64,000 bases of DNA from Prevotella communis (GCF_022024115.1 NZ_CP091792.1:930001-994000), one strand, 5' to 3'; counted from the stretch's first letter, positions 33,394 to 41,696 are shown. Translations and numbers: made by a program. The notes: generated by a model not told the origin, from the letters alone.

Positions 33394-34952
33394 AAAACGT
33401 GCTACTTTCTATTTTCGCCTTTGCGCTCAGCACGACGGCTTCAGCGCAATTTGTCATTGTGGACGATGAACTGCCTGTATTGGCAAGCGATATCGATAAG
33501 ATTACCTATGAGGAGAACGACCGTTTTTCGGAGTTGTTGTTGCCTGCTTGCCTGGCCAATAATCCGAAGACGACAATATTCAGTCAGGCCCTGCAACTGA
33601 CGGGACTGGCCGACACACTTCAGGTTTGGAATTACGATAATTACCATCGTGATGAGGAACTGTGCTTATATAAATATGCACCAGATTCAAAATATACATC
33701 ACCTAGAAGAAAGGCTTGGTTTAATGAATATCGCTTCAGGATGTTCAATGCGTTTGTTGAGACTGATAGCGTGTATGCAGCTAAAGGTATCCATAATCTG
33801 GAACAGTTGAAGGCCTATGCTAAGCAAGTCTATGATGAGGCTTTTCCAGAGGATGTCTCTGTTAGTGATCCTACAGACCGACGTAACTCGCTGAACCGTT
33901 TTGTGTCCTATCATGTCCTAGGACATGGTTGTCCTTATTATATTCTTGGACATGGCAGTCCTTATCAGCATCTGGTATCTTATAATGGTGTGAAGCAGGA
34001 TATCTTCTGGGTGGATACCACAATGATGGATATGTCTGCCTGGTATGCCACTTTGATGCCGCATGCTTCGCTGAAATGCAGTTATCCAATGGGTGAGAAT
34101 AGTGGCCTGTATGTTAACCGCAGAGGTATTCAGGATGGGCCTGATAAATATGGTAAACAGGTACGTGGTGTGAAGATTATTGCTGATGGAGAGCAAGGCT
34201 TAGATCACAAATGCTTCAATGGCTATTATTTCTATATTGACGATATCCTGGCTTACGACAAGACAGCGCGTGAGGAGGTTTTGGGTAGTGAGTTGTGGCG
34301 TGTGGACTTCAAAACCCTTTCACCCGATATCATGAATAATGTCGATTTGATAAGCGGTTATTACGATTCATTCGACCCAATGGGCGAGTATTACAATACC
34401 GGAATAGCTCGGAATCATGCTTACAAGTGGGATTGCATGGAGCATATCAAGGGTGACATAACAAAAGATAGCCCTGGATTAGTCGCCACTAGTTCCTTTA
34501 TGTACTATTGGCAATGGCAGGGTGATGCGGCATATGCTATTGGTGATTATGATATGACTATTAAGTTGCCACCGTTGCCTGCTGGCGAATGGGAGGTGAG
34601 ATTGGGAACCTATGTGGAAAATGTGAATAGTGTTGCCAGAATTTATTTGAATGGGGAGATTGTGATGGACTCACTCCATATGTCGAAAGCAACGATTGAT
34701 GAGCTTTCCGCACAGTCCAAATGTATGAGGGGACCTCGTGATTGTACTTATGGAAAAAAATATAATATCGCAGATGATCCCAGTTCTGTGAGATACCCTC
34801 TTTGTCGTATAAAGACTGATGGTAAGAGCGACAATTACTTGCGGATAGTGAACCTGACAGAAGTTTCTGATAACACGACAGACGCTATGTTCGACTACTT
34901 TGAGTTTGTGCCTAAGTTTGTGTATGATAATCAGGAGATTCCTGAAGAATAA
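33390..34952 (+). CDS. Secreted protein with FAS1-like segment, function unknown
   Basis: A 520-aa protein with signal peptide (MKNVLLSIFAFALSTTASAQ). Residues about 45-190 (TTIFSQALQLTGLADTLQVW; NSLNRFVSYHVLGHG) resemble a fasciclin (FAS1) domain, an adhesion fold found in Bacteroidota surface proteins. Inside it a 9-residue unit is duplicated in tandem (LGHGCPYYI, LGHGSPYQH). The C-terminal half (about 320-470, KLPPLPAGEWEVRLGTYVEN) looks like a jelly-roll or carbohydrate-binding module. The DNA is visibly more AT-rich from about 33640 on, with more AGA, ATA and TTA codons than neighbours. Partnered with the genes on both sides. Confidence 0.72.
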   Translation: MKNVLLSIFAFALSTTASAQFVIVDDELPVLASDIDKITYEENDRFSELLLPACLANNPKTTIFSQALQLTGLADTLQVWNYDNYHRDEELCLYKYAPDSKYTSPRRKAWFNEYRFRMFNAFVETDSVYAAKGIHNLEQLKAYAKQVYDEAFPEDVSVSDPTDRRNSLNRFVSYHVLGHGCPYYILGHGSPYQHLVSYNGVKQDIFWVDTTMMDMSAWYATLMPHASLKCSYPMGENSGLYVNRRGIQDGPDKYGKQVRGVKIIADGEQGLDHKCFNGYYFYIDDILAYDKTAREEVLGSELWRVDFKTLSPDIMNNVDLISGYYDSFDPMGEYYNTGIARNHAYKWDCMEHIKGDITKDSPGLVATSSFMYYWQWQGDAAYAIGDYDMTIKLPPLPAGEWEVRLGTYVENVNSVARIYLNGEIVMDSLHMSKATIDELSAQSKCMRGPRDCTYGKKYNIADDPSSVRYPLCRIKTDGKSDNYLRIVNLTEVSDNTTDAMFDYFEFVPKFVYDNQEIPEE

Positions 34953-34956
34953 ATAT

Positions 34957-34963
34957 AAGGAGG
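34957..34963 (+). promoter_or_regulatory. Strong Shine-Dalgarno sequence AAGGAGG
   Basis: AAGGAGG ends 6 nt before the ATG at 34970. Most genes in this window have no such site, as usual in Bacteroidota, so this one is exceptional and supports the chosen start. Confidence 0.65.
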
Positions 34964-34969
34964 AAACAA

Positions 34970-36430
34970 ATGATGAAAACAAGGACAATACTTCTTATAA
35001 TCGCTTTCATGGGCTGTTTTGCCGGTGCCGTGGCTCAGGATGTCACTATCTTGCACATGAAGGATGGCACAACCAAACGCTATACGAATGGTGCAAAAGG
35101 AGCCACCTCTATCCAGTTCTTTGACTATGCTCCTGCGAAGACATACGCACCTGATTATACATCGAAACACGAGAATGACTATGTAGCCGATTGGAATGTG
35201 AATCAGGTATGTCGGATTGATGGGGAGTATGTTGTAGGCCTGTTCTGGGAAGACAACGTGCCGTCTAATTTCAAAGCCAATCATGGGGTCCTCTTTGGCA
35301 CGACGCCAGGCCTGACATTAGATAATTGTCAGGAGAAACAGTATGCGGAAAGTAAGTATGTAAGGTTTAAGAATAGTAGTGGCTCTCTCTTTATTGTGGC
35401 AAACGAACATACTCACTATATGTGGATTGGTAATAAGATAAAGAGCCCTATGTTGATGAGTATTGACGAACAGAGATTTGAGTCTTATGACACCATCGCC
35501 AACTTCATCCGTACCCCTTTGGAAATAGATCATACCTATTATTATCGTACCTTTTCCGAGGGTAAGGCTCTTGTGGGCGGCGAGGAACAGACGGTAGTAT
35601 TCTATGGCGAAGAGCGCAGCTTCCGTGTGCCTCGCATTATGGCCGATTTCGCATATTATCCCTATCCTTGTGCTACGGATGAGGCTCTGGCTGCTTTTGC
35701 TGCTGCCCATCTTCCAGATTCGATTGCTGTTCCAACCTGGAAGCAGTGGGAACCATTATGGAATCTGTGGCGAGCTACGGACGAAGGTAAGAACTATGAC
35801 CTTTCTGCTGATATCACCACCGAGAAATTTGATGATGGTACAGGCTATCGCCTCAATCGCATTCCGGATGAGTTCTATACGTGGATTGCCAATCGCGAAA
35901 TCGTGATAGATCCGTTTGATGTAGCGGAGATAACAAGAGGTTTTGATAGTACTATTAAAGATTCCGTTAATCTTGCGAATCCTAACTATATTGAGAATGT
36001 TGACGAGAAATGGGGCGTTCCTGGCGGAAAATATGTTCGCTTCGAGCCTGTCATATTTACCATGAATTACAGTGTTACTTATAGAAACGATGAGGTGGTG
36101 CCAGGTGTTCGCTATAGGCTCCAGTTAAACTTTGCGCCTGAAACAGAAGATGAGAGTGACGTTGCCCGTCTCCCAATGAAATTGAACGTTAGTACTGTCT
36201 TGGGAAATGAGATAACTCGAATTGTTCTTCCTGCTGAAAATGCAAAAGGAGACTTTACTGTTCCTGCTACAGAGACAACATCAGTTGTAGTAGATAATTT
36301 TTCTGTGAAGGCGGTAGGATTGAGCTTTCTAATTCTGACGCATGTAACAAATGCAGAAATAAGAAGAGGACAATTCAACAGAATCCTTCGCATCGCAGAG
36401 ATGCGACTCACGCCTATGACGGACGAGTAG
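34970..36430 (+). CDS. Secreted protein of unknown function
   Basis: A 486-aa protein with signal peptide (MMKTRTILLIIAFMGCFAGA, cut near VAQD). It starts with DVTILHMKDGTTKRYTNGAK, the same style of opening as the first protein of the trio. A middle segment (FIRTPLEIDHTYYYRTFSEG) resembles a fibronectin-like fold, and the last 150 residues (YRLQLNFAPETEDES ... RILRIAEMRLTPM) look like a beta sandwich. No catalytic motif is recognised. It is AT-rich like its upstream neighbour and has a rare strong ribosome-binding site. It ends 7 bp from the opposing response-regulator gene. Confidence 0.72.
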   Translation: MMKTRTILLIIAFMGCFAGAVAQDVTILHMKDGTTKRYTNGAKGATSIQFFDYAPAKTYAPDYTSKHENDYVADWNVNQVCRIDGEYVVGLFWEDNVPSNFKANHGVLFGTTPGLTLDNCQEKQYAESKYVRFKNSSGSLFIVANEHTHYMWIGNKIKSPMLMSIDEQRFESYDTIANFIRTPLEIDHTYYYRTFSEGKALVGGEEQTVVFYGEERSFRVPRIMADFAYYPYPCATDEALAAFAAAHLPDSIAVPTWKQWEPLWNLWRATDEGKNYDLSADITTEKFDDGTGYRLNRIPDEFYTWIANREIVIDPFDVAEITRGFDSTIKDSVNLANPNYIENVDEKWGVPGGKYVRFEPVIFTMNYSVTYRNDEVVPGVRYRLQLNFAPETEDESDVARLPMKLNVSTVLGNEITRIVLPAENAKGDFTVPATETTSVVVDNFSVKAVGLSFLILTHVTNAEIRRGQFNRILRIAEMRLTPMTDE

Positions 36431-36437
36431 GGGAATG

Positions 36438-37169
36438 TTATTTCCCCAGGAACTTTTGTTCCAGATACTCGTTGAAACGGTCTTTGTAGAGGTCACCGAT
36501 AGGCAGGTAGGTATCGGCATCCAGGATGACGCGGTTCTTGTTGACCTCCTGAATCTTCTGCAGGTTGACGATATAAGAGCGATGGATACGCATGAAAAGG
36601 GTGGGGGGCAGATAGTCCTCCATCTTTTTCATACTGAGCAGGGTGATGACGGGTTTCTGCCCATCCAGGTGAATCTTCAGGTATTCACTCATGCCCTCTA
36701 TATAGCGGATATCGCTGATGGCAATGCGCACCACGCGATAGTCGGTCTTCACGAAGATGGTACCGTCGGCCTGTACCGGACTGCTCTGCTTCTGCGGCGT
36801 CGCTTGATGACGCAGGTTGTACTGCTCCTGCACCTTCAGGGCTGCCCGCAGAAAATCGTTCATGCCGAAAGGCTTCAGCAGATAGTCCACGGCATTCACC
36901 TTATAGCCCTCAATGGCATATTCCGAGTAGGCCGTGGTGAAGACGATGAATGGGGGCGCAGCCAACTGGCGTACGAAATCCATACCGCTCAGGTCGGGCA
37001 TGTTGATATCGCAGAAGATAGCATCCACCATCTCCTCCTCCATCAGTTTCTGAGCTTCCAGGGCACTATGGCACTGGCCTGTCAGTTCCAGGAATGGCAC
37101 CTTATTTATATATGTCACTAATTGCTGCAGAGCCAGGGGCTCGTCATCGATAGCCAGAACTTTTATCAT
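36438..37169 (-). CDS. LytTR-type response regulator
   Basis: A 243-aa transcription regulator. The receiver domain spans residues 1-120, with D8/D9 and phosphoacceptor D54 in IFCDINMPDLSG. A LytTR DNA-binding domain fills about 140-243 (FVKTDYRVVRIAISDIRYIE; FMRIHRSYIVNLQKIQ). Its start overlaps the kinase stop by 4 bp, so the two form one two-component system. Targets are unknown; no obvious LytTR direct repeats were found near the adjacent genes. Confidence 0.93.
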   Translation of the reverse strand: MIKVLAIDDEPLALQQLVTYINKVPFLELTGQCHSALEAQKLMEEEMVDAIFCDINMPDLSGMDFVRQLAAPPFIVFTTAYSEYAIEGYKVNAVDYLLKPFGMNDFLRAALKVQEQYNLRHQATPQKQSSPVQADGTIFVKTDYRVVRIAISDIRYIEGMSEYLKIHLDGQKPVITLLSMKKMEDYLPPTLFMRIHRSYIVNLQKIQEVNKNRVILDADTYLPIGDLYKDRFNEYLEQKFLGK

Positions 37170-38317
37170 AGCGGTAATGTTAAGTTGACGGTATAGGTAT
37201 TCTCTTCATCCCTGATATCCAGGTGATAGGTGCGGCCATAGATCAGTTCCAGACGGCGCTTCGCATTCTGCAAGCCCAGTCCTCCGTGATGGTCCTCCCC
37301 CTGCGGCACCTTGCTGTTGCTGCATACAAAGTGCAACTGGTTATCAATAATCTGGATATTGATATGGATGAACGAATGCTGCTGATAGCTGACGCCATGC
37401 TTGAAGGCATTCTCCACGAAGGTAATCATCATCAGCGGCGGAATCTCACGGTCGGGAATCGCCTGAGGAATGTCTACGGTGATGTCCACCTTCTTGTCGG
37501 CCACACGCATCCGCATCAGTTGGATATAATTATCCAGGAAGATAAGCTCCTGACGCAGGGGCACCTTCTGCTTCGACCCCTCATACAGCACGAAGCGCAT
37601 AATCTTCGACAGTTCCACGATGGTCTCCTTGGCCTGCTCCGGGTCAATGTCCACCAGGGCATGGATATTATTGAGCGTGTTCATCAGGAAGTGCGGGTTG
37701 ATCTGATACTTCAGGTATTCCAACTGCTGTTCCAGGTTCTGACGCTCCAGCTTCCGCAATCGTTCGCGGTCCTGCTTATGACGGAAATAATACTTCAGTC
37801 CTAGGTTCATGCCAATCATCAGTATCAGGATGATGACAGTCACGATATCGTGGTCCCTGAACATGACAGGCGGCTTCGGACCGCGCATCTCCTGCAGCTT
37901 GTCCGGATGAGGCCTGTGCATGTCACCTTCCATGAAAGGCATCTCTGGCGGCATGTCCCTATGAGGGAACCTGTCTTCCTGATGTATGCGCGGATGGCGG
38001 TGCCTGAGGTCGGGCTTTTCTATATATAATATGGTGATAAAAGCCGAGAGCAACAGGGTGAGCCCGATAGAGTAGAGCGCACGCTTATGACGGTAAATAA
38101 TGAGCGGTGCCAACAGGAAATTATGAATCAGGAAGGCCGCAAACAGAATGAAATACTGTCTCCAGATATGCCACAGGTCGTTCCAGGGAAACGTCATATT
38201 GTCCTCGGAGTGGGCATATCCGATGTACGTGTTTAGCAGGGGCGCAACAAACAAGATGAGCCATAGTGCCAGGTAAACTAGTAGTTCTTTCTTATGCTTC
38301 TTTGTACTTCCTTTCAT
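37166..38317 (-). CDS. LytS-type sensor histidine kinase with His/Met-rich loop
   Basis: A 383-aa membrane kinase. Four membrane segments lie at about 12-32, 55-75, 82-100 and 158-178. By the positive-inside rule the loop at residues 101-157 is periplasmic. It is packed with His, Met, Pro and acidic residues (LRHRHPRIHQ; FPHRDMPPEMPFMEGDMHRP). The kinase part begins with YQINPHFLMNTLNN (phospho-His H209, His_kinase family), followed by a HATPase domain (PPLMMITFVENAFKHG; GGLGLQNAKRRL). The loop suggests direct metal sensing, which is inference. Coupled to the LytTR regulator. Confidence 0.92.
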   Translation of the reverse strand: MKGSTKKHKKELLVYLALWLILFVAPLLNTYIGYAHSEDNMTFPWNDLWHIWRQYFILFAAFLIHNFLLAPLIIYRHKRALYSIGLTLLLSAFITILYIEKPDLRHRHPRIHQEDRFPHRDMPPEMPFMEGDMHRPHPDKLQEMRGPKPPVMFRDHDIVTVIILILMIGMNLGLKYYFRHKQDRERLRKLERQNLEQQLEYLKYQINPHFLMNTLNNIHALVDIDPEQAKETIVELSKIMRFVLYEGSKQKVPLRQELIFLDNYIQLMRMRVADKKVDITVDIPQAIPDREIPPLMMITFVENAFKHGVSYQQHSFIHINIQIIDNQLHFVCSNSKVPQGEDHHGGLGLQNAKRRLELIYGRTYHLDIRDEENTYTVNLTLPL

Positions 38318-38339
38318 CTTCAGTGTGTTTTTGATGGTG

Positions 38340-38347
38340 CAAAGATA
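38340..38347 (-). promoter_or_regulatory. -7 element of the two-component operon
   Basis: Minus-strand TATCTTTG lies 22 bp before the kinase start. Confidence 0.6.
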
Positions 38348-38359
38348 GTTAAAAAAGAT

Positions 38360-38396
38360 GAATCGGGGTTAATTCGTTCAACGAATGCCCCGATTC
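38360..38396 (-). terminator. Intrinsic terminator of the LEA-like lipoprotein gene
   Basis: GAATCGGGG (38360-38368) pairs with CCCCGATTC (38388-38396), with an inner ATTCGT/ACGAAT stem. On the minus strand it is followed by TCTTTTTT. It lies 15 bp after the stop codon. Confidence 0.8.
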
Positions 38397-38410
38397 TTTC
38401 AGTAAACCGG

Positions 38411-39031
38411 TTAAAGACCGATAGATTTCAGAGCCTTGTTGGCTGCGTCCTTCATCTCCTTGTTGGTCTTCTCGGCAGCCTCATTCACCTTCTCGTTAGC
38501 CTTCTGGGTAGCCTCGTTCACCTTGCTGGCAGCCTGCTTCTTGGCAGCGTCAACCTGTGCGTCCACGGCTTCCTTCACGGCATCCTCGGCACCCTGCTTC
38601 ACCTCCTCGGCTTTGTTGTTGATAGCCTGCTCCACAGAGTCCTTCAGGTTTTCTGCGGTATCCACCACGCTCTGACCGGCTGTCAGCACGTTGATAACAG
38701 CCTCTGCAGGAGCGTCAACCAGTGTGCTTACCAGTGTCTGGGCAGCGGCATCCTCGCCGACGATAGCCAGGATCTGCTCCTTGTTTGCGTTAACAAACTC
38801 CTGAACTTGAGCCACATAGGTCTTTGCGGCTTCAGGGTCATTTGCTGCCAGTTCGGCAATCTTTGCCTGAGCACCCTCAAGAGCGTTCTGCACACCTGCT
38901 GAGTCGCCGGCTTCAATCTGTGCTTTCAGTTCCTCGATGGTAGCATCGGTGTTGTCAGTTTTCGCATTTTCACTGCACGAAGCCAGACCCAGAGTCAGGG
39001 CAGCTACGGCTACAAAAAAAATCTTTTTCAT
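38411..39031 (-). CDS. Ala-rich lipoprotein with LEA-like coiled-coil repeats
   Basis: A 206-aa protein with a lipoprotein signal (TLGLASCSE, lipidated Cys at about residue 19). The mature chain is almost all Ala, Glu, Lys, Asn and Val. The C-terminal 60 residues repeat an amphipathic pattern (KVNEATQKANEKVNEAAEKT), like group 3 LEA desiccation proteins and some envelope tethers. No enzyme motif. It has its own promoter and terminator and lies divergent to the ROK gene. A stress-protective or spacer role in the periplasm is inferred from composition only. Confidence 0.8.
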   Translation of the reverse strand: MKKIFFVAVAALTLGLASCSENAKTDNTDATIEELKAQIEAGDSAGVQNALEGAQAKIAELAANDPEAAKTYVAQVQEFVNANKEQILAIVGEDAAAQTLVSTLVDAPAEAVINVLTAGQSVVDTAENLKDSVEQAINNKAEEVKQGAEDAVKEAVDAQVDAAKKQAASKVNEATQKANEKVNEAAEKTNKEMKDAANKALKSIGL

Positions 39032-39076
39032 ATGAAATTGTATATATTATGGATTAAATATCATTCTTTTCTTCGG

Positions 39077-39084
39077 CAAAATTA
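39077..39084 (-). promoter_or_regulatory. -7 element of the lipoprotein gene
   Basis: Minus-strand TAATTTTG lies 46 bp before the lipoprotein start. Confidence 0.55.
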
Positions 39085-39124
39085 TGAAATTCTTCGGATA
39101 TGTGCAAAAAAAATCAGATAATCC

Positions 39125-39155
39125 TTTGGCTTTATGTTTTTTTTTACTATTTTTG
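39125..39155 (+). promoter_or_regulatory. Promoter of the ROK gene
   Basis: TTTG (39125-39128), 19-nt spacer, TATTTTTG (39148-39155). A complete consensus 22 bp before the ATG at 39177. Confidence 0.8.
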
Positions 39156-39176
39156 TCGCATCAAAAACCAATAACT

Positions 39177-40157
39177 ATGATACAGCGTACAGTTAAAACC
39201 CGGGTGGTGGGAATAGGACTGAGCATAGATGAAACGGTTTATGCTATTGTCGATGTCAGAGGTAACATTATTGCCAAGGATACCTTTGCAACGACCGATT
39301 TTGTCAATGTCAACGATTTCGTCACTTACCTGAGTGAGAAGGTCGTAGAAATGATAGAGAACAACGGTGGCTATGAGTGTATCCGTTCGGTGGGAGTCAG
39401 CTCTCCCAGTGCCAATTTCCTGACGGGATGCATTGAGAATGCCCCCAATCTGCCCTGGAAGGGACAGATTCCTCTGGCTGCCATGCTGCAGGACCGTCTG
39501 GGCTTGGCAGTGGCATTGGGCAACGATGCCCATGTAAGGGCCCTGGGCGAGTATGTCTTTGGCAGTGCCCATGGTATGAAGGACTTCATCGTGGTCAATC
39601 TGGGCCATGGTGTAGGCAGCTGCATCTTCACAAAGGGTAAGGCGCATCTGGGCTCCGAGGGTTTTGCCGGCGAGATCGGCCACTCCTGCATAGAGCACAA
39701 CGGACGCCTCTGCGGATGCGGCAATCATGGCTGTCTGGAGGCTTATGTAGGTGCTAAGGGCATCTTGCAGACGGCCCAGGAAATCCTGGACAGCGACCCC
39801 CGTCCGTCGTTGATGCGCGACAGAAGGGATATGACGCCGGCAGATATCACGGCTTTTGCCGACGAGGGCGATGTGCTGGCACAGGAGGTGTACCGCCGTG
39901 CAGGCCATCAGCTGGGTATCGGTCTGGCCAACTATGCCTCTATCCTGAATCCGGAGGGTATCATCCTGGCGGGTGGCATCTCTCACGCTGGTCATTGGTT
40001 GCTGGATGCAGTAAATGATTCGTTTGAAGAGCATGTGTTCCATAATGTCAGAGGCAAGGTCAAACTGTTGTCCTCGAACCTGGATCAGGGCGAGCGTGAT
40101 GTGCTAGGTGCCAGTGCCTTGGCTTGGGACGTGAAGGAATATTCGCTGTTCGTATAA
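39177..40157 (+). CDS. ROK-family sugar kinase or regulator-type protein
   Basis: A 326-aa protein of the ROK family, probably phosphorylating glucose, N-acetylglucosamine or a related hexose. The ATP site GIGLSIDETVYAIVD, catalytic Asp region LGNDAHVRALGEY, VNLGHGVGSCIF and the zinc motif EHNGRLCGCGNHGCLEAY are complete. No helix-turn-helix precedes them, so it is a kinase rather than a NagC-type repressor. A longer frame from 39084 would read through the promoter; ATG 39177 is the better start. It precedes the menaquinone genes by 10 bp and may be co-transcribed with them. Confidence 0.9.
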   Translation: MIQRTVKTRVVGIGLSIDETVYAIVDVRGNIIAKDTFATTDFVNVNDFVTYLSEKVVEMIENNGGYECIRSVGVSSPSANFLTGCIENAPNLPWKGQIPLAAMLQDRLGLAVALGNDAHVRALGEYVFGSAHGMKDFIVVNLGHGVGSCIFTKGKAHLGSEGFAGEIGHSCIEHNGRLCGCGNHGCLEAYVGAKGILQTAQEILDSDPRPSLMRDRRDMTPADITAFADEGDVLAQEVYRRAGHQLGIGLANYASILNPEGIILAGGISHAGHWLLDAVNDSFEEHVFHNVRGKVKLLSSNLDQGERDVLGASALAWDVKEYSLFV

Positions 40158-40167
40158 TGTATATTGA

Positions 40168-40578
40168 ATGAACGTAGATAAGATAAAAGCTATTATTGAT
40201 TCAAAGCCAAATCTAAGTACCGCCCTCGGGATGGAGTTTATCTCCACACCCGAGGGCGATACGTGTATGGCACGCATGAAGGTTGATGAGCGTAATCGTC
40301 AGCCTTTTGGTTTTCTGAGTGGTGGTGCTTCGCTGGCACTGGCCGAGAATGTGGCCGGTGTCGGCTCGTCGGCCCTCTGTCCCGGGTGCGCCTGCGTGGG
40401 CATCGAGGTCAGTGGCAGTCATGTGAAGGCTGTCGTCGAGGGCGACACCGTGACGGCTTATGCCCGTCTGTTGCATCAGGGCACCACGCTCCACGTATGG
40501 AATGTAGATATCAAGGACACGGCAGGCGACCTGATTTCCAATGTCCGTGTCACTAACTATGTGATGAAGCAGAAATGA
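40168..40578 (+). CDS. Hotdog-fold thioesterase, PaaI/YdiI type (candidate DHNA-CoA thioesterase)
   Basis: A 136-aa acyl-CoA thioesterase. The hotdog helix QPFGFLSGGASLALAENVAG corresponds to the QPFGLLHGGASVVLAES region of MenI/YdiI, with the catalytic Glu kept. The His of LHGG is Ser here. It overlaps menF by 4 bp, so by context it is the likely enzyme that hydrolyses 1,4-dihydroxy-2-naphthoyl-CoA in menaquinone synthesis. Family is firm; the DHNA-CoA role rests on context. Confidence 0.85.
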   Translation: MNVDKIKAIIDSKPNLSTALGMEFISTPEGDTCMARMKVDERNRQPFGFLSGGASLALAENVAGVGSSALCPGCACVGIEVSGSHVKAVVEGDTVTAYARLLHQGTTLHVWNVDIKDTAGDLISNVRVTNYVMKQK

Positions 40579-41690
40579 CGGGATTCGCTCTGTATAGATT
40601 GCCTTATGAAGGGCAGGTGACGCTTGTGGCACAGAAGGAGGGCGAACCCCTGGAACTGCCTTCTATCGCAGCGCTCAACGGGCAGACAGGTTTCGTGGTG
40701 GCTCCTTTTTCCATCAGTCCCAGCTGTCCCCTGGTGCTCATCCGTCCGGACGTCGTCCAGACGTTTCCCTCGTATCGTGAGTGTGTCTTCGTGGGCGCCG
40801 GCCTCTCGCAGGCCGTGGGGCGACCTCTCTCTAGTGGGGAAACGACGAGTCTTAACCGTGATACTTACGCCGATGACTTCCGCCGCTTCTTTGCCGGACT
40901 GTCCGACGGACGTTTCAGTAAGCTGGTGCTCAGCCGTTGTGCGGAGGTGCAGGCCGAAGAGGATGCCCAGCCCCTGACCCTTTTCCAGCGGGCTTGCGAG
41001 ATGTATCCCCGTATGTTTATCTCACTGGTCTGTACGCCCCAGAGTGGCATGTGGCTCACGGCAACGCCCGAGATCCTGCTGGAGGGAATCGGCAACCAGT
41101 GGCGCACCATTGCGCTGGCCGGCACCATGAAACTGGAAGGCGACGACCTGTTGGGCGAGGGCGAGCACATGACGTGGAGCACGAAGAATATCCAGGAGCA
41201 GCGCTATGTGGCCACCTACTTGATGAACTGTCTGGAGCGTGTGGCCGACGATAGCCATGAGGAGGGACCGCGCACCGTGCGTGCGGCCAACCTGGTGCAT
41301 CTGCGTAGCGACTTCACCTTCACCTTATCTGACAATGAGCGTGTGGGCGATGTGCTCCAGCTGCTGCATCCTACGCCCGCCGTCTGCGGACTGCCTAAGC
41401 AGGATGCCTACGACTTCATCCTCTGCAACGAGCATACACCCCGCCTCTACTATAGTGGCTTCATGGGACCTCTCAACCTCAGCCCTCAGACATCAGACAT
41501 CAGCCCTCAGCCCTCAGTCATCAGTCCTCAGACTCACCTCTACGTATCCCTGCGCTGCATGCAAGTCACTGACACACAGTATCGTCTGTATGCCGGCGGT
41601 GGACTGCTGAAGGACAGCGTCGAGGAACAGGAATGGATGGAGACAGAGGCAAAGATGGAAACGATGCGCCGCGTGTTGAAGACACAGTAG
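40575..41690 (+). CDS. menF: Isochorismate synthase
   Basis: It isomerises chorismate to isochorismate, the first committed menaquinone step. A 371-aa chorismate-binding enzyme with the C-terminal signatures WLTATPEILLEG, LAGTMKLEGDD, HPTPAVCGLPKQDAYDFI and RLYYSGFMGPLN. Residues 300-322 are encoded by a CAG/TCAG repeat tract (SPQTSDISPQPSVISPQ) inserted just before LYVSLRCMQ, where relatives have a short turn. Coupled to the thioesterase upstream. It ends 6 bp from the opposing menD. Confidence 0.93.
   Translation: MTGFALYRLPYEGQVTLVAQKEGEPLELPSIAALNGQTGFVVAPFSISPSCPLVLIRPDVVQTFPSYRECVFVGAGLSQAVGRPLSSGETTSLNRDTYADDFRRFFAGLSDGRFSKLVLSRCAEVQAEEDAQPLTLFQRACEMYPRMFISLVCTPQSGMWLTATPEILLEGIGNQWRTIALAGTMKLEGDDLLGEGEHMTWSTKNIQEQRYVATYLMNCLERVADDSHEEGPRTVRAANLVHLRSDFTFTLSDNERVGDVLQLLHPTPAVCGLPKQDAYDFILCNEHTPRLYYSGFMGPLNLSPQTSDISPQPSVISPQTHLYVSLRCMQVTDTQYRLYAGGGLLKDSVEEQEWMETEAKMETMRRVLKTQ
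41472..41538. repeat. CTCAG word tract inside menF
   Basis: About ten copies of TCAG, CCTCAG or CATCAG stand in tandem within menF, in frame, encoding an SPQ-rich loop. The words match the CTCAAA/CTGAGG family of the intergenic spacers. Confidence 0.65.
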
Positions 41691-41696
41691 GGCGTC

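Noticed and set aside
33912..33970. CRISPR-like repeat
   Set aside because: Only two imperfect 27-bp units without spacers, inside a coding frame.
38436..38675. A 79-codon plus-strand frame opposite the lipoprotein
   Set aside because: It is the Ala-rich repeat read in antisense (Ser/Ala/Phe-rich) and has no independent support.
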